Source: Oscheius sp. JU75 (taxonomy: Eukaryota; Nematoda; Chromadorea; Rhabditida; Rhabditidae). From it: a stretch of DNA of 64,000 nucleotides. Below, piece after piece: positions 24,801 through 36,346 of the stretch. Made by a program: the position numbers and the translations under genes. Under the pieces are notes generated by a model. That model was given only the letters and a program-made list of their open reading frames with translations. It was not told where the DNA came from and ran no database searches. How positions within the stretch are numbered: the first letter of the stretch is position 1; every line of letters begins with the position of its first letter. The stretch spans positions 558,001 to 622,000 of the forward strand of contig JASJZC010000006.1 in NCBI GenBank assembly GCA_037178855.1. Reading direction: 5' to 3'.

Positions 24801-26813
24801 CGGCGACGGGACCAGCAATTACAGTGCCCACAATCCCGACCGTTCAGGCTGCAAAGCCGATCAGCTTTGGGGAGCTGGAGAAGGTAGATTGGGCTTGTTT
24901 TTAGCTGACACTGAGAATTGAGACAGAAAGATATAAGTATGTGGACGGGGTAGAATGACATGAACAGCATGACAGAGTGAATCTGACAGATTCACAAAGG
25001 AAAATGACCTAAATGCAGGATGCCAGGAACAAAGTGACATGATTTGCTAGATAAAGACAGTGACAGGAAGAGTGGCCTTTGACAGAGGGTTATGGACAGG
25101 CTAACTGATAGAAAGACCCCCGAAACGGTTGACAGGACGACTCGGACAGAGGTAGAGTGACATGGTTATCTGTCAGAATCAGAACGACTTTCCCGTTGGA
25201 TTCATGCTGACAGGCTTTTTCTGTCATTGTGACAGAAAAGGTTCATAGGGACGCTTAGGAAAGGGAAGACTGACAGTAAAATGGACAAATTGATATTACA
25301 TGGCATGGTCCAAACCGATGCATTTGACACGCTAAAACTGTTTAAAAACATCCCTATTTCAGGTGGTCAACAATCTGATCATCGACGTCCTCGGTCAGGA
25401 GAAGATCTTCCTCACTCAGGCCCTGGAAATCAACAGTTTCGATCGTGAGGTTCGCGAGAATCAGACCAAGTTGATCGAGGCCGACCAGGAGGTCGGAGCT
25501 CTGGAGGAGGCACGCGACCGTCTCCAGCACAATCTCAACTTTATCGATATGCAGCAGAAAGGTACTTTTTTTTAAACCAAAATCATAATTTGTCTTGAAA
25601 ACCGTCTAGACCGGACGTTCGTCCCGCGATGAGCTTTCAGGCATCTGTCAGGATCTGAACCAAATAGTAACGGCTCCTAACATTATCTCACCTGCTAGAT
25701 CGGACAAAGTTCCAAATGCAATGCTCTTTAGCCCTTTTTCGGGTCGAAAACGAAAATTTTGGCATTTTTCTTTCTTTTCTACAATGTTGTAGATCTTTAC
25801 CTGGCCTACAACTTTGTAGAACATCGCATTGCCAAAAAAAAAGCTGTTTTTGGGAGAGAAAAATGACTGTAAAGCAACTTCTTGCGCAATTTCAGAACTC
25901 GAAGAGACGATTCTTGACCTGGAGAAGAAGCTCGGCCTGCCGGACTGGACCGACTGCGGACTGGACTTCCCTTTGGATCTCAACTACGCCCAGCCGGCTG
26001 ACCAGCAGCGAAGAAATATGTCAGTTTTTCTCCATATTTACCTTAGAAAGCATATTTCAGCATGAAACTGCTGACGACTGTGGACGCCCAGATTAAGGAG
26101 GCCGATGACGATATCAACGAGATTAATGAACAGGTTGGGGATGCTTATTTTTTTTTTTTTCGAGAAAATGAGCACATTTTGAGAGAAGGATGAGTCAGGG
26201 GATCTGGTGTTGACAGATTTTTGTAAACACGAGGTAGGGACGGGGTTTCAGCTCTATTTATAATCGGGAAACAATCCACTGTTCCTTTCTCGTCGGTTTG
26301 CCAATCTTTCTCGAAACTTAGCTCTTTGAGAACCTTTTTGCAACTTTTTCCAAAATCCAAAAGTCTTCTTTATTCTTGCTGTTTTAGCGCGATCAAATTG
26401 AATAGAAGGGCCTAGACCCTAGGGATGGCTGGAGGCCTGGTCCTGGAATCTCGATCTTGTCTGATTATGTTATAAGTTATGCTAAAAGCGCCCAAACGCT
26501 ATAAAAATGCTGCGTAACTTTTCAAATAGCAGTGCGGTCATCTGGATTTTCTCAAGCTTCGGCTCCAAAATTGCTGTAAATCTGTCCAAACACGTACAAA
26601 AGTTACTCATTTCTTCATACCCAGATCATATCGCTGACCAAGGCCAAGGACCCGACGTCTTCCGGCAGTCGTGGCCAAATCACCATGGAGCAGATCCAAA
26701 AAGTACTCAAGAAGCAGCTCGAGAACGTCGTCTGGGTGGACACGAAGACGACGGAAATCAACGAGAAGGTCAGCCGTCTGGCCAGGAGCTTCGCCACAAT
26801 CCCCGATATGTAG
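21806..26813 (+). CDS. npp-11: Nucleoporin Nup62 (FG repeats plus Nsp1-type coiled coil)
   Basis: Sixteen exons keep one frame and encode about 715 residues: 21806-21938, 21982-22198, 22605-22687, 22731-22917, 23002-23048, 23093-23306, 23783-23890, 24097-24179, 24223-24436, 24523-24581, 24626-24704, 24745-24883, 25363-25561, 25896-26019, 26061-26133, 26625-26813. Residues 1-480 or so are Ala/Pro/Thr-rich with more than twenty xxFG repeats, mostly GLFG (SGLFGAAP, GGLFGA). The C-terminal third is the helical Nsp1/Nup62 domain (LGQEKIFLTQALEIN, then LPDWTDCGLDFPLDLNYAQP). Nup62 anchors in the central channel through this coiled coil with Nup54 and Nup58, and its FG part binds transport receptors. 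The FG exons are tandem near-duplicates with duplicated introns. Acceptor TTTTTTTCAG lies 13 bp before the ATG. A UVRAG gene follows 149 bp after the stop. Confidence 0.93.
22331..22392 (+). repeat. tRNA-like (SINE-like) sequence A, npp-11 intron
   Basis: A box-like AGCCTAGGGCTAGCC followed about 35 bp later by B box AGGTTCGAATCCC. It is homologous to the copy at 23432-23498. The anticodon arm is not canonical. Confidence 0.6.
22455..22520 (+). repeat. tRNA-like (SINE-like) sequence B, npp-11 intron
   Basis: GCCTAGTGATTAGGAAG resembles an A box and CCAGGTTGGGTCC a decayed B box. It lies tandem to A in the same intron and is homologous to the copy at 23555-23628. Confidence 0.5.
23432..23498 (+). 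repeat. tRNA-like (SINE-like) sequence C, npp-11 intron
   Basis: AGCCTAGTAGTTAGTAAG (A box-like) and GAGTTCGATCACC (B box-like). It is paired with D in the same order as A and B. Confidence 0.6.
23555..23628 (+). repeat. tRNA-like (SINE-like) sequence D, npp-11 intron
   Basis: TTGGTCTAGTCGTTAAAAG (A box-like) and CCAGGTTCGATCAC (B box-like). It is the second module of the duplicated tRNA-like pair. Confidence 0.6.
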
Positions 26814-26935
26814 ATTTCCGGTTAATTTTTCCCCTTTTTCTGTTGACATATTTCAGATTTTCTCCCCTCATTCTCTCTCTCGTTGTATCTCAAATGAATT
26901 CACCTTTTCCCATGCTCTTTTGCGTAAAATACCTG

Positions 26936-26945
26936 GATTTTCCAG
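26936..26945 (+). promoter_or_regulatory. Likely trans-splice acceptor between npp-11 and UVRAG
   Basis: GATTTTCCAG lies 18 bp before the downstream ATG and about 120 bp after the npp-11 stop. This is the arrangement seen where downstream operon genes receive an SL2-type leader in rhabditid nematodes. No SL data are available. Confidence 0.5.
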
Positions 26946-26962
26946 TGGCTATTACCTTTAAG

Positions 26963-29900
26963 ATGCCCAAATGTAAGCATAAAAACGAAGAAAGAATTGG
27001 CCATATGTCCAAGAATGGCGCCTCGACATCGTCGGCCAGCTCCCGGCTGACGCCTGTCCGGCTGTCATGCAGCCTGCTCCAGTGGCAGAGGTGAGCTTTA
27101 TTTTGGTGTTTTTTTCCTGTAAAAATGTGTTAAAAAAAGATTTGCACTTTTTTTTACTGGAATCGCTGTTTTGCCAGTATCCAAATATATGATTCTAATT
27201 TCCCAAATAGCCAACCTATTTTGGGTCATTTTTCAGCTTTTCTTCTTCTAGATTTGATATTTTTTGCAACGCAAATTGAACATGACCATGTTTGCTCTTT
27301 TTGCGAGCTAAATTAGGATCAGAAAATGCCGAAACCCCATCTTTTTAATGAAGAAAAGAGTTATTCACGTCCGTCGTCGTCAGGAAACTGTTTTTTGACG
27401 AAATGCTCTTGGTTTTCACACTTGTTGGTTTACCCATGTCGCGTGATAGAGACACCTCATTGTGACCCCATAACTGTAAATTGACCCGTTTAGTCGTGGA
27501 AAATGTGATTTGTAGGCTTTGGCACTTTTTAGGGTCGTAGACACTGAAAAGTCTATAAAAGATCGAAAGGTCCGAGCAAATAAGACAGTTTTCAGACTTC
27601 AAACCCTGGGCCGAAGCGTCGGGAGCAGTAGTGAGAAGCTCCAGAGGTATAAGGACGAGCTGGAGAGCGAGGAGACGGCCCATCTGCTCCAAGCCCATTC
27701 GTTGAAAGCCGACTGCGACAATCAGAGACAGCTTAATGAGGTCCATTTGGAGCAGATTGATCGTCTGAAGAGAATCTGTGCTCGGAAGCGGCTGAACATC
27801 GTCCAGATGAGACATGATCGGTGCGAGAAGGACAGAGAGCTGGAACTGCTCAAAAAGCGCTGTGAGCTGACAGACAGAGTCCTGGTGGCGGTGGCGGAGA
27901 GACTCAGAACTAAAGAGTAGGTTCCTGTACTTATTTGACCACTTGTTAGGTTGATCTGTGTGCTTTTAGAAGACAAAATGGTTGTTTATATAAATCTAGC
28001 AGTAGTCTAAAACTTGGACGAAAAGTTTGTGACCAAAACCTTCTTTTCCCCGAATTAGAAGACAACTGTCCGCACGGTTAGTAACTTTTATACGTGTTTA
28101 TGCGTGCTAATTTTGACCTAACAACTCAAAGAAGCCTCCTAAAAGTTTTCCTGTGTTTTATGACCAGACAAAAAAAGCTGGTCGCACGTGGGGATCAAGC
28201 CCGACTTGCTTGGATCCGTAACCAGAGCTCTAACCCACTGCGCCATGTGACTTAAAGATGAAAACCGAAATCACGGCACAAGTTCATTGTTTTGCAATGG
28301 CTATAACCCAATTTCCTCTGGATTAGTGGCAATTCAGCTCTTTTTTTAACGAGTTATTAACTTTGTTATTGGTTTTTTATCTATGCGTATGAATTATCTG
28401 AAAAATTCAACGAACTTGCCCGCGTGGCTCATTGTCAGTCGGCTAGCACTCCAACTACGAGCCTGAAACTGGGCAAGTTCGAGCCCCGCCTACGATTGAT
28501 AACATTTGGTCCTGACCAGTTTTTTGCTTTCCGATTTACCTAAAGCCCCCGTTCCAGGCAGTACCTGAACAGCTACACGAATCTGGTGCGTCACCGCAGC
28601 CGAAATCTGCTCTCCGAGCTGAAAGAAATCTTTCGAATCGAGCTGAAAGACGTCGGGAGAAAGGAATGCTCCTGCCGGCGACTCGACTATATTTGTGGCG
28701 TCCATCTGCCGCCAGTCAATGCGCTGAAAGGCCATCAGGAGCAGGAATTCACAGCCGCCTTGGGCTATCTCGTCCAGTTGCTTGACTGCATCTCCTGGAT
28801 TTTGGACTATCATTGGCGGTACCCGCTGGTGGATGGTTCCAGCACGTCCCAGATCATCTTCCCAAGAGAGGAGAGACTCTTGGCCCTGTTTGGAATCCGG
28901 TGGAAGGCGGACAGAGACAGACTGGATGCGGCTCTGTCTCTTTTAGGTGAGGGTTTTGGATGTTTTTTGGACGTTTACAGGCTTTGAACTTTTTTGGTTT
29001 TGGAGCCTAACTCTTGAATCATCTCTAGTCTCCAACTCATTGGATTGTCTAGGTTCTCAGTCGATTCCTGTCTTGATTTATCCCTGGTCTCTGAACCTTT
29101 TAGACTCTTAGACAATCCCAGTCAGAAACTTGACTCTCTCCCGCAGTGTAGTCTACAGTCTTTAGGAGAAAGTGGTACTATAGACTCTTGGCTCTCTCCC
29201 TGACCAGTCAACGCCATCTTATGATTTTTATAGCCCCTTGACTGTCGAAGATAGTGTGAGTCACCCTGAGCCAGAATCTTGCTCATCCGTACCCTCTGAG
29301 CTTTCAAGACTCTTAGTAGTTCGAAATGACTGCGGTAAATATCGTGTGCCTCATTTTTCTGGCAGTCCTCGCGCTGTCAGTCTACCCACTCTCATGTCTC
29401 TGAACTTCTCTTACCCTCTATCTCGTCTAAATCCTCGTCCCTGTTCAAAATGTATTCTTTTGGCTACTTGATAACTGTAGGTTACTGTAGGAATCCAACG
29501 AATTCCTGAGGTTCAATGGCCCTTGGACTCATCATTATGAGCACCTGCTCCCTATTGACTTATCTAGTTAGCCACAGTTCAAAACCTTCAATCCTCCCCA
29601 TCATTTTCAGGCAAAAACATCGCCCAGCTTCGCGCTGACAGTGGTCTGGACTGGCCGGAGCAGACGTGCTTCCTCCAATCTCTACGTGAATGGCTCGAGG
29701 TGGCTGTCCGTGGGAAAGGCGACGTCAAGTACACCCACAGGCCCTGGAAACGGATGGGCACTCCGGCTCTGCTTCTAGACGATCTCGAAGCCAAGACCAT
29801 GCCGGGAGAGATTGAGAATGTCATCGGGCCGGAGTTTTCCGTCAAGTCTAGGTATTTCCACGTTTCCTGAACAATTTTTATCAAAAAAATTTAAGAAATG

Positions 29901-29974
29901 GCTACTCCTTGTCGTCCCTTCTGGCAGTAGAAGACGCAGTGGATTCCAGTGAAGATATCGCCAAAAGTCTTTAA
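26963..29974 (+). CDS. UVRAG homologue (PI3K complex II subunit)
   Basis: Six exons, 26963-27090, 27596-27916, 28558-28946, 29611-29851 and 29896-29974 plus none missing between, give 385 residues with consistent phases (five segments in all). The N-terminus has Cys/His spacing (MPKCKHKNEERIGHMSK), then a long coiled coil (about residues 45-150), then the conserved C-terminal domain: CSCRRLDYICGVHLPP, ALGYLVQLLDCISWILDYHW, RYPLVDGSSTSQI and LLGKNIAQLRADSGL. The RYP...GSxS and LNKNIAQLR-like motifs are diagnostic of UVRAG/Vps38. UVRAG joins Vps34, Vps15 and Beclin-1 for endosomal PI3P synthesis and autophagosome maturation. It is shorter than vertebrate UVRAG and lacks an obvious C2 domain. 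Two introns contain tRNA-like sequences. Probably co-transcribed with npp-11. Confidence 0.87.
28180..28254 (-). repeat. tRNA-like sequence E, UVRAG intron
   Basis: The minus strand reads GTCACATGGCGCAGTGGGTT with A box TGGCGCAGTGGGTTAGAGC and B box GGCTTGATCCCC. The ends GTCACATG and CACGTGCGAC pair with one mismatch like an acceptor stem. The anticodon arm is poor. Confidence 0.65.
28417..28490 (+). repeat. tRNA-like sequence F, UVRAG intron
   Basis: CGTGGCTCATTGTCAGTCGG (A box-like) and GCAAGTTCGAGCCCC (B box). It lies 70 bp upstream of exon 28558. Confidence 0.6.
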
Positions 29975-31270
29975 TAGAAAATTGAATCGTCTTTCGCCCC
30001 AAAAAATTGATTTCTGTGATAACATTCCATCCCGGTTACTGGTGCTAATTCACTTTTTTTTTTACATCTTTTACATGTTCATTTTATAACGAAACATTGT
30101 ATATATACGACTTTTTCAAATTGTAGAAAATTGACATAAAGATTTATGGAGAGAGGGTTCGGGAAGCCACTGGAATAATGTCCATAAAATACTGTAGAAC
30201 CATGGACCAGATGTACCCGCTAGAAGACGGCGCAAATTGCGTATTTTGAGAACTGTTCGTTTGCAGCTGTTTTGTGCAACTGGTTTTGACTGTTCTGCTG
30301 AAGACTTAGGAGCGCGTTTAGTCGTGTTTGTTACAATCAAAGCAGTACAAAGAGCGAAGAATTGAGGCTTCTTAAAATGCTGGCGGAGTTCGTGACGAGA
30401 CATCACTGAGCAGGAGTGAACTTTTTAGAATTAAACAAGAATTTGAAATAACAGCTGTGACAAAAGCCCTAATGTTATGCGTTAGATGTGCTTTGGAAAG
30501 TGAGGACAGTCAAAAGGAAAAGCTTCTTTAGTTCGAATCTTTTCCAGTTTTGAGCCAAGGAACGGTCCTAAAATCGCTAAGGAAAAGGATCTCGAAAGTT
30601 AATCAGAAAGTGAGAATAAAAAAATAATATCAGATAATGATAGGCACTTGGAACATGCATGGATACGTCTTCGGCTTTCAAGGAAGAACTGGAAAACACC
30701 GCTTCTTTAAGCGCGTGTCTTTAGAGGAAAGAACAAAACATATGATAGACAGAGAGTGTACTGAAACAGGCACCTCAGATCAGATTGATATGCGTAACAT
30801 CTTAATTTCGCGGATCCGCTGCCACCCATATTTTCTGGCATACCACCCGGTCAATAAAAGATTCTTCTTCCGTATAACCAAACGTAAAAAGCAGAGGTAC
30901 ACTGAAAATAATTGTTAAGATGCTTCTGGAAAGGTAGGCAACATTTAAAAAGAGGACAAATGGATTCTTCGACGGTGTAAATGAAAATTGGTAAAAGTTA
31001 CAAGCTTCTAGGGGCCGACTGCTTTGAAAGAAGCACAGTAAGATCCAGGTTCTTGAACAAGAACTGTGCAGCAAAGTTTCGGAGATCTGAAGAGTAAGCT
31101 CAACACAAGAAATCGGGAGATAGGATGGAGAAATTGACCGGAGCTCGGTACCTATACGCCGCCAAATCGATAACTTTTCTATAACAATATACCCAAAAAA
31201 GCGCTTCAATCTTATCTCAAAATATCATACTAATTTTTTTTAAATTCCAGATTCCACCCCACAATCCGCC
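29975..31270. other. Intergenic between UVRAG and vps-41
   Basis: No supported gene. Frames at 30637-30918 (+) and 30802-31209 (-) overlap and lack recognisable motifs or splice context. A GAAATTCCAG-type acceptor near 31240-31249 probably serves vps-41. Confidence 0.5.
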
Positions 31271-34200
31271 ATGAGTCTTCCCACTGTCTCTGATAGTCTG
31301 GTCGCAGGCAGAGTGGAGAACCCTGTCAGTTTTTTGGACGATGAGGATGATACACCGTTGGAGCCATTCTTCAACTATCGCCTAATTGAGGAGAAAGACG
31401 TTAAAAATGTGGGTTTTAGGTCCGAAAAAATGGCGGGATATGACAATTTTAGATGCTGAGAGATGACAAAATAACGAGTCTGGCAGCCCACGACAAGTTT
31501 CTGGCCATTGGGACCAGTCAAGGGTTCATCTGCTTAATGAGTCACGAGGGCACCATGGATCATGCTCACATCCCGGTGGGTATATTTGGAAATACGGTTT
31601 CCCAGCTTGTCAAAGTATCATCTGTACACAGTAGAAATGCTTTGTAGCAGTACAGTTACTTGAGAGATCAACTCCACTACTTTGGCCCATTTTTCGGCCT
31701 CAAAAGTATTGAAAATCCGCCCGAATTGGCAGTTCACACAGCCTTGGGTTCGGTTAGTATTTGGTTCGGATCTTGTGAATGCCGGTATAATAGTTATAGT
31801 GTTCCAGAATGAAGAATTCAAGATATTTCAGAAAATAAAAGCTCATAGACAGCCTGTGGTACGTCTCGACGTGGAACTGGCCGGAAACTACGTCATAAGC
31901 TGTGCCAATGATGCCAGGGTAGTAATTTCTGGTCTTGGAACGGATGTCTTGAACTATGTGAGTGGATTTTTTCAGTAAAGAGTCATATGAACTGTTCAGA
32001 CCCTTAGTCTCCAATGGATACCAAAATCTGTGGCCATATCGCCGAGCTTTTCGAGATCCTCGGGACCACCGCAGTTCGCGGTCGGGGAGAGGAATTTGTC
32101 TCTCTATAAAAAGAAATTCTTCAAATATGATTCGATGGTGAGAGAGACAGTGACAGTGGCAATGTACTGAAGCAGTGACAGAGACAGTGGATAGAGGTAG
32201 AGACCGAGACTCGACAGAGAATAGGGACAGAGATAGTAACAGATAGGGACAGTAACAGAGACAGAGAGAAACAGCGGATTGGGACAGACTGGCACAGTGC
32301 AGGTGACATAGAACTGGAAAAAGAAGTAGTGACGTAGACAGAAAGTGACAGAGATGGACGCATAGATAGTAACAGTAACAAAGACAGCGCCACTGGACAG
32401 TGACAGAAACTTCAGGTTCTGTTCCAAGGCGGCGAGAAAGACGGCTTTGTCAATCGAATCTCCTGGAATGGGAACTACATTGCCTTCACAAACGATACGG
32501 GAACTAGGATATATGATACGTGAGTCGTTGTCAGCGGAGTGGGTATATACAAAATGCTCAGAGAGCTCCGAAAACTCATCACACTTATCAGTCCCTCTCA
32601 CGATGTGGATAGGGTTCGGAGCTCAAGATTCCCTCCGTCTCACTGCTGGCTCTCACAAGAATCACTGGCTATCGGTTGGGCAGACACGGTCATAGTGATA
32701 GTCGTCGTTGACACGGATCGGGGAATTACTGTGAGTCTACTGTCTCTGTCTCTGTCACCACCTACTTCTAGATCTCCAAGCACTCTGAAATCCACCATTC
32801 CTTCCACCTAAATGGTATGTTCCTCTCCGGGATATCCTACGTAGCTGACCAGAAAGGAGACTGGGAAAAGTTGGTACTATTCGGACTGAAGCCGGCAGAA
32901 GGTGACGATGAGACAGATTTCTGTGATACTTCGGTAAGTAATTTTGTCAATAACAGTAAAGCTCTGTTCCAGAGCATGGTCTCCATGCAATCTCTCATTG
33001 ACAAAGGAGGACCAGCTCCCCTGATCCAAGTCTCAGTAATCTCTCCAGAGACGGAACGGTACTACAAATTGCATTCTGAGGACAGGCTGGGGTGGGTGAG
33101 AGAAACAATGACAGTGATAGCTTGTTTCAGACTGGAAGCTAGCTCTGTCTCTCAACCTATCCACTTCGCCATGGTCGGACTTCCAGCTTTTGACTCTTAC
33201 TTTATCACAGGGCCGAAGTGTCTGGTCTCGGTAAGTTACTGTCTGTCTTTCTGTCGTTGTTTTACTATGTCACTCTGTCTCTCCAATCTTTAAATCTGAA
33301 AAGCTTTTTTCAGGCCACACCATATGGAGCCCTTAATGCCGTCAAATGGAGACTTGAGAAGGGTCTTTGGGAGGAAGCGTTTGACCTGGCGAAGCAGAAG
33401 TAAGTGTCTACTAAGTGGTAGTACATTTTACTCAGGGCATATGAACTGGAAGAGACGGAGTACAACTCGGCCACTGTAGGAAGACAAATGATCGAGCACT
33501 ACCTGTCCATTGGAAGACCGAGATTGGCAGCAGCGAAACTCAAAGAGGTACTGTCTCTGTCTCTATCTTTCTTCTAACAACTTTTTCAGGTCTGCGATGA
33601 GTCTCGATGCGAATGGGAATGGGCAGTCCAGCTCTTTGAACAGGGTCGCATCTCCACTCTCTTGGCCGAGGTAGGATATTTCATGGCACCCACTCAGATT
33701 TACCCTCAGATCCTCCCGACCGCCCATCCCCAACTGGACAAGCACTGTTATGAGAGCGTCCTTCAGGCTTCCCTCTGGAGTGACACAAACCTTTTCCGGA
33801 AACTGGTCCAAACTTGGAGTTCTGATCTCTACGGGGCTGGGTACATCAGTGTCCTGACTCTTGGCAGGCTACAGAGAGCTGGCACACCTGGGCAAGATGG
33901 TACAAGCTCCGAGCAACTGACTTATACTATAGTTTTAGCCTCTCTGTCTCTCACTCAAGAGGACGAGCTCAATCTGTACCGTGCCCTGGCTCATCTCTAC
34001 CTCTATGAGAGAAAATTCGAACAGGCCATCAAAATCTACATCACGATGATCAAGGACGTCCAAATCTTCAACATTATTGATAAGTACCAGTTGTTTGACC
34101 AGGTGGGGATACAGGAGTGACTGTATTAGACAGTTCTTTAGGTGAAAGACCAGATCTCTGACCTGATGACCATCCATACTGATCGGGCTCTGAGACTGCT

Positions 34201-35306
34201 TCTGGACAATGAGGATTCCGTCTCTCCCCATTTTGTCATGTCAAAACTGACTCAGAAACCGAAGCTTCAGGTGAGAGACAGAGAGACAGATAGAGAGGCA
34301 GTGAGTCAGAGAGATAGAAAGACAGGGAGACAAAAAGACAAAGAGACAAAGAGACTGATCGAATTCCAGATGGCCTACCTGAACCGACTCTTCAGCAAGG
34401 GAGAAGGTGCCGAGTATGCTGACAGAGCTATCCAGCTATACGCAGAGTATGATAGGAAGAAACTGCTAAAGTTTTTGAAGAACTATGAGCGCTACAACAT
34501 TCCCAAGGCTCTGGAGATATGCATGCAAAAAAGTTATCATGAGGAGGTAAGGACAGTATAGGCTGAGAAACCAACGACTTCAGACGATCCTTCTCTACGG
34601 AAAGTCCGGTAATCACAGGGAAGCCCTGCTTCTGATGATGAAAGAGTACAAACAGCTGGATAGAGCCATTGAGTATTGTAGAGAGCATGAGGATGAGGAT
34701 CTATGGAGCCAGTTGATTGATCTGGTAGTCAAGAGTCCGGAACACATTGTCGGACTGTTGAAGCAAGTCGGAAGCAGTATAAATCCACTGAACATCATAC
34801 AGAAGGTAGGTCTCTCTGTTATTCCTCTCTATATATTATACTCTCTATGTGTCTCTATCTCTCTGGTCACACTGTCTCTGAGCCAAACTAACATTTCCAG
34901 ATACCCAGAGATCTGGAAGTCAAGGGCCTCAGAGATGCTCTTGCCAAAGTCCTTCGAGATTGTGCAGCCCGGGTGGAACTGCTTCGTGGATGTCGTGAAG
35001 CGACATACAGTGACACTACCCTTCTCTTTACCGACTTCCTGAAAGTCAATAGACGAGCATTCCCTATAGGACCCAGATCTCTCTGCATTGTTTGCAGGTA
35101 GTTTAACCTCTATAAATGGCAGGAGAAAATTTTTTTTTTTCAGAAAGAGGTTCATGACCGAAGAAGCTTCCAAATGGTCGGACGTAAAAGTTTTCGGGTG
35201 CGGACATACTAGCCATTTCAACTGTGCCGAAAATGAGAGAAAGCTGCACTTCAGGACAGAAATCTGTCCTCTGTGTAGCGAGAACAGAGAGGAGATTCTG
35301 GGATAG
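31271..35306 (+). CDS. vps-41: Vps41, HOPS tethering complex subunit
   Basis: Seventeen exons keep frame and encode about 908 residues: 31271-31408, 31453-31575, 31832-31957, 32000-32137, 32416-32519, 32613-32730, 32772-32933, 32973-33091, 33131-33230, 33314-33399, 33436-33547, 33590-34102, 34142-34270, 34370-34546, 34584-34805, 34901-35097, 35144-35306. The N-terminal half is a WD40-type beta-propeller (LAAHDKFLAIGTSQG, VNRISWNGNYIAFTND, SLAIGWADTV). The centre is alpha-solenoid with a clathrin-repeat stretch (RALRLLLDNED, IQLYAEYDRKKLLKFL, RAIEYCREHEDEDLWSQLID). The C-terminus is a RING-like zinc domain (CIVCRKR, CGHTSHFNC, CPLCSEN). HOPS tethers late endosomes and lysosomes for fusion. Length matches the family. 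Exon 33590-34102 may contain a 27-nt in-frame intron (33671-33697). Confidence 0.95.
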
Positions 35307-35937
35307 GAATTTAGAATTGTTTGACTGTATATAAGAGTCAGAGAGTACGGTTACTTGTATCCACAGTCCAGGGCAGCTACTTGTGATATGTATTTATTAG
35401 AAATGAAGAATAGTTTTGACAGAGAGATACAAAGACATAGAAATACAGTGAGGCAAAGAGACGAAGACGCAGAGACACATAGAGGCACGGAGAGAGAGCA
35501 AATCTACAGTGACAACGCCACCTAAAACTTCGTTTTCAAACCCACATTGTTTGACCCAACCATATTCTGCAATATTGTAGTTCATGTCAAAATTTACATC
35601 TTTGCAAAACATCATTTTGCTCCAAAGTCATTTCCTGGACCAGTGCAGACTAATTTAGTTTTTGTCTCCCGTGTCACCCCCGTATCCTCTCGCGCCGGCC
35701 AATCCCCATATATACCGGAAGCGGCCCCTCAGGTTAGCTTTCGGGCTCAAGTGATTGTACCAGCAGTATTCTCAGACCATGATCGTTGTAGAATGAGTTT
35801 ACCGAAGTAGCTTCGAGAGTGGTCTAGGGACACATACTGCTTTTTGAAGAGAGATGTGCTCTGACCTGGCTTTATGTCAGGTTAGAGTCTTTTTTTCTGT
35901 AGGTTTTGCACCTGATCCAACATAAAAAAAAAGAAGT
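35307..35937. other. Intergenic after vps-41
   Basis: No supported gene. It contains a GAGACAGA tract (35420-35500), a GCAATATTGTAG motif near 35570, and a CCAAT plus CATATATACC pair at 35699-35717 that could be a core promoter but has no gene in front of it. Confidence 0.4.
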
Positions 35938-36346
35938 TCAAAGAACCCTACAGAGAACATTGCTCGAGTTTCTGTTTCCCTCGTCCAGGGACTTGACCAT
36001 GAACAGTCCAAAAGACCAGAGCAGGATCTCCCCGTTGATGTTCAGCGCCTGTGCCAGTAGCTTCATGACAGAATTCGTTGGGGTATCACATTGGTCTTGA
36101 TGATCATCTTCTCTCCATCAGTCAAATAAATGTCCAGGGTTATATGGATGCTAGTGGCGCGGAAGCTGCTCACTTGGGCATCCAGGAACCAACTCTCAAT
36201 AGTAGGATTCCGGACGATCTCGGGGTGTTGGACTACTGTAAGAATTGAAAAACAACTGAAAATTTAAAACTCACATCCGTTTAACCACTTGGCCAGCTTT
36301 AGCCTCCGTTCTTCCAGCTGCTTCTCATTCAGATTGAAAAGCCTTT
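35938..36346 (-). pseudogene. Truncated SNX17-like sorting nexin fragment
   Basis: The minus strand encodes the end of a PX domain (FNLNEKQLEERRLKLAKWLN), then across a good intron (GTGAGT..TTACAG, 36222-36277 approx) QHPEIVRNPTIESWFLDAQ, then the start of an SNX17/27/31 FERM-like F1 lobe (ITLDIYLTDGEKMIIKTNV, then LLWSFGLFMVKSLDEGN). The last part is in another frame: a one-base-loss-type shift lies near 36070-36085. No upstream PX exons are found before the neighbouring gene, and the frame ends shortly after SLDEGN, far short of a full FERM domain. A one-intron fragment with a frameshift suggests a decayed partial duplicate. Misassembly is an alternative. Confidence 0.6.

Noticed and set aside
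28180-28254. Functional tRNA gene
   Set aside because: The A and B boxes are good, but the anticodon stem and loop do not fold cleanly, so it was listed as tRNA-like.
30802-31209. 135-residue minus-strand frame upstream of vps-41
   Set aside because: It overlaps an opposing frame, has no recognisable domain and would cover the vps-41 promoter.
32140-32400. CRISPR-like or satellite array
   Set aside because: The GACAGTGACAGA units vary in length and sequence without regular spacers; this is intronic low-complexity DNA.
35699-35717. CCAAT and TATA-like core promoter
   Set aside because: There is no gene within reach on the plus strand and the minus-strand neighbour is a relic.
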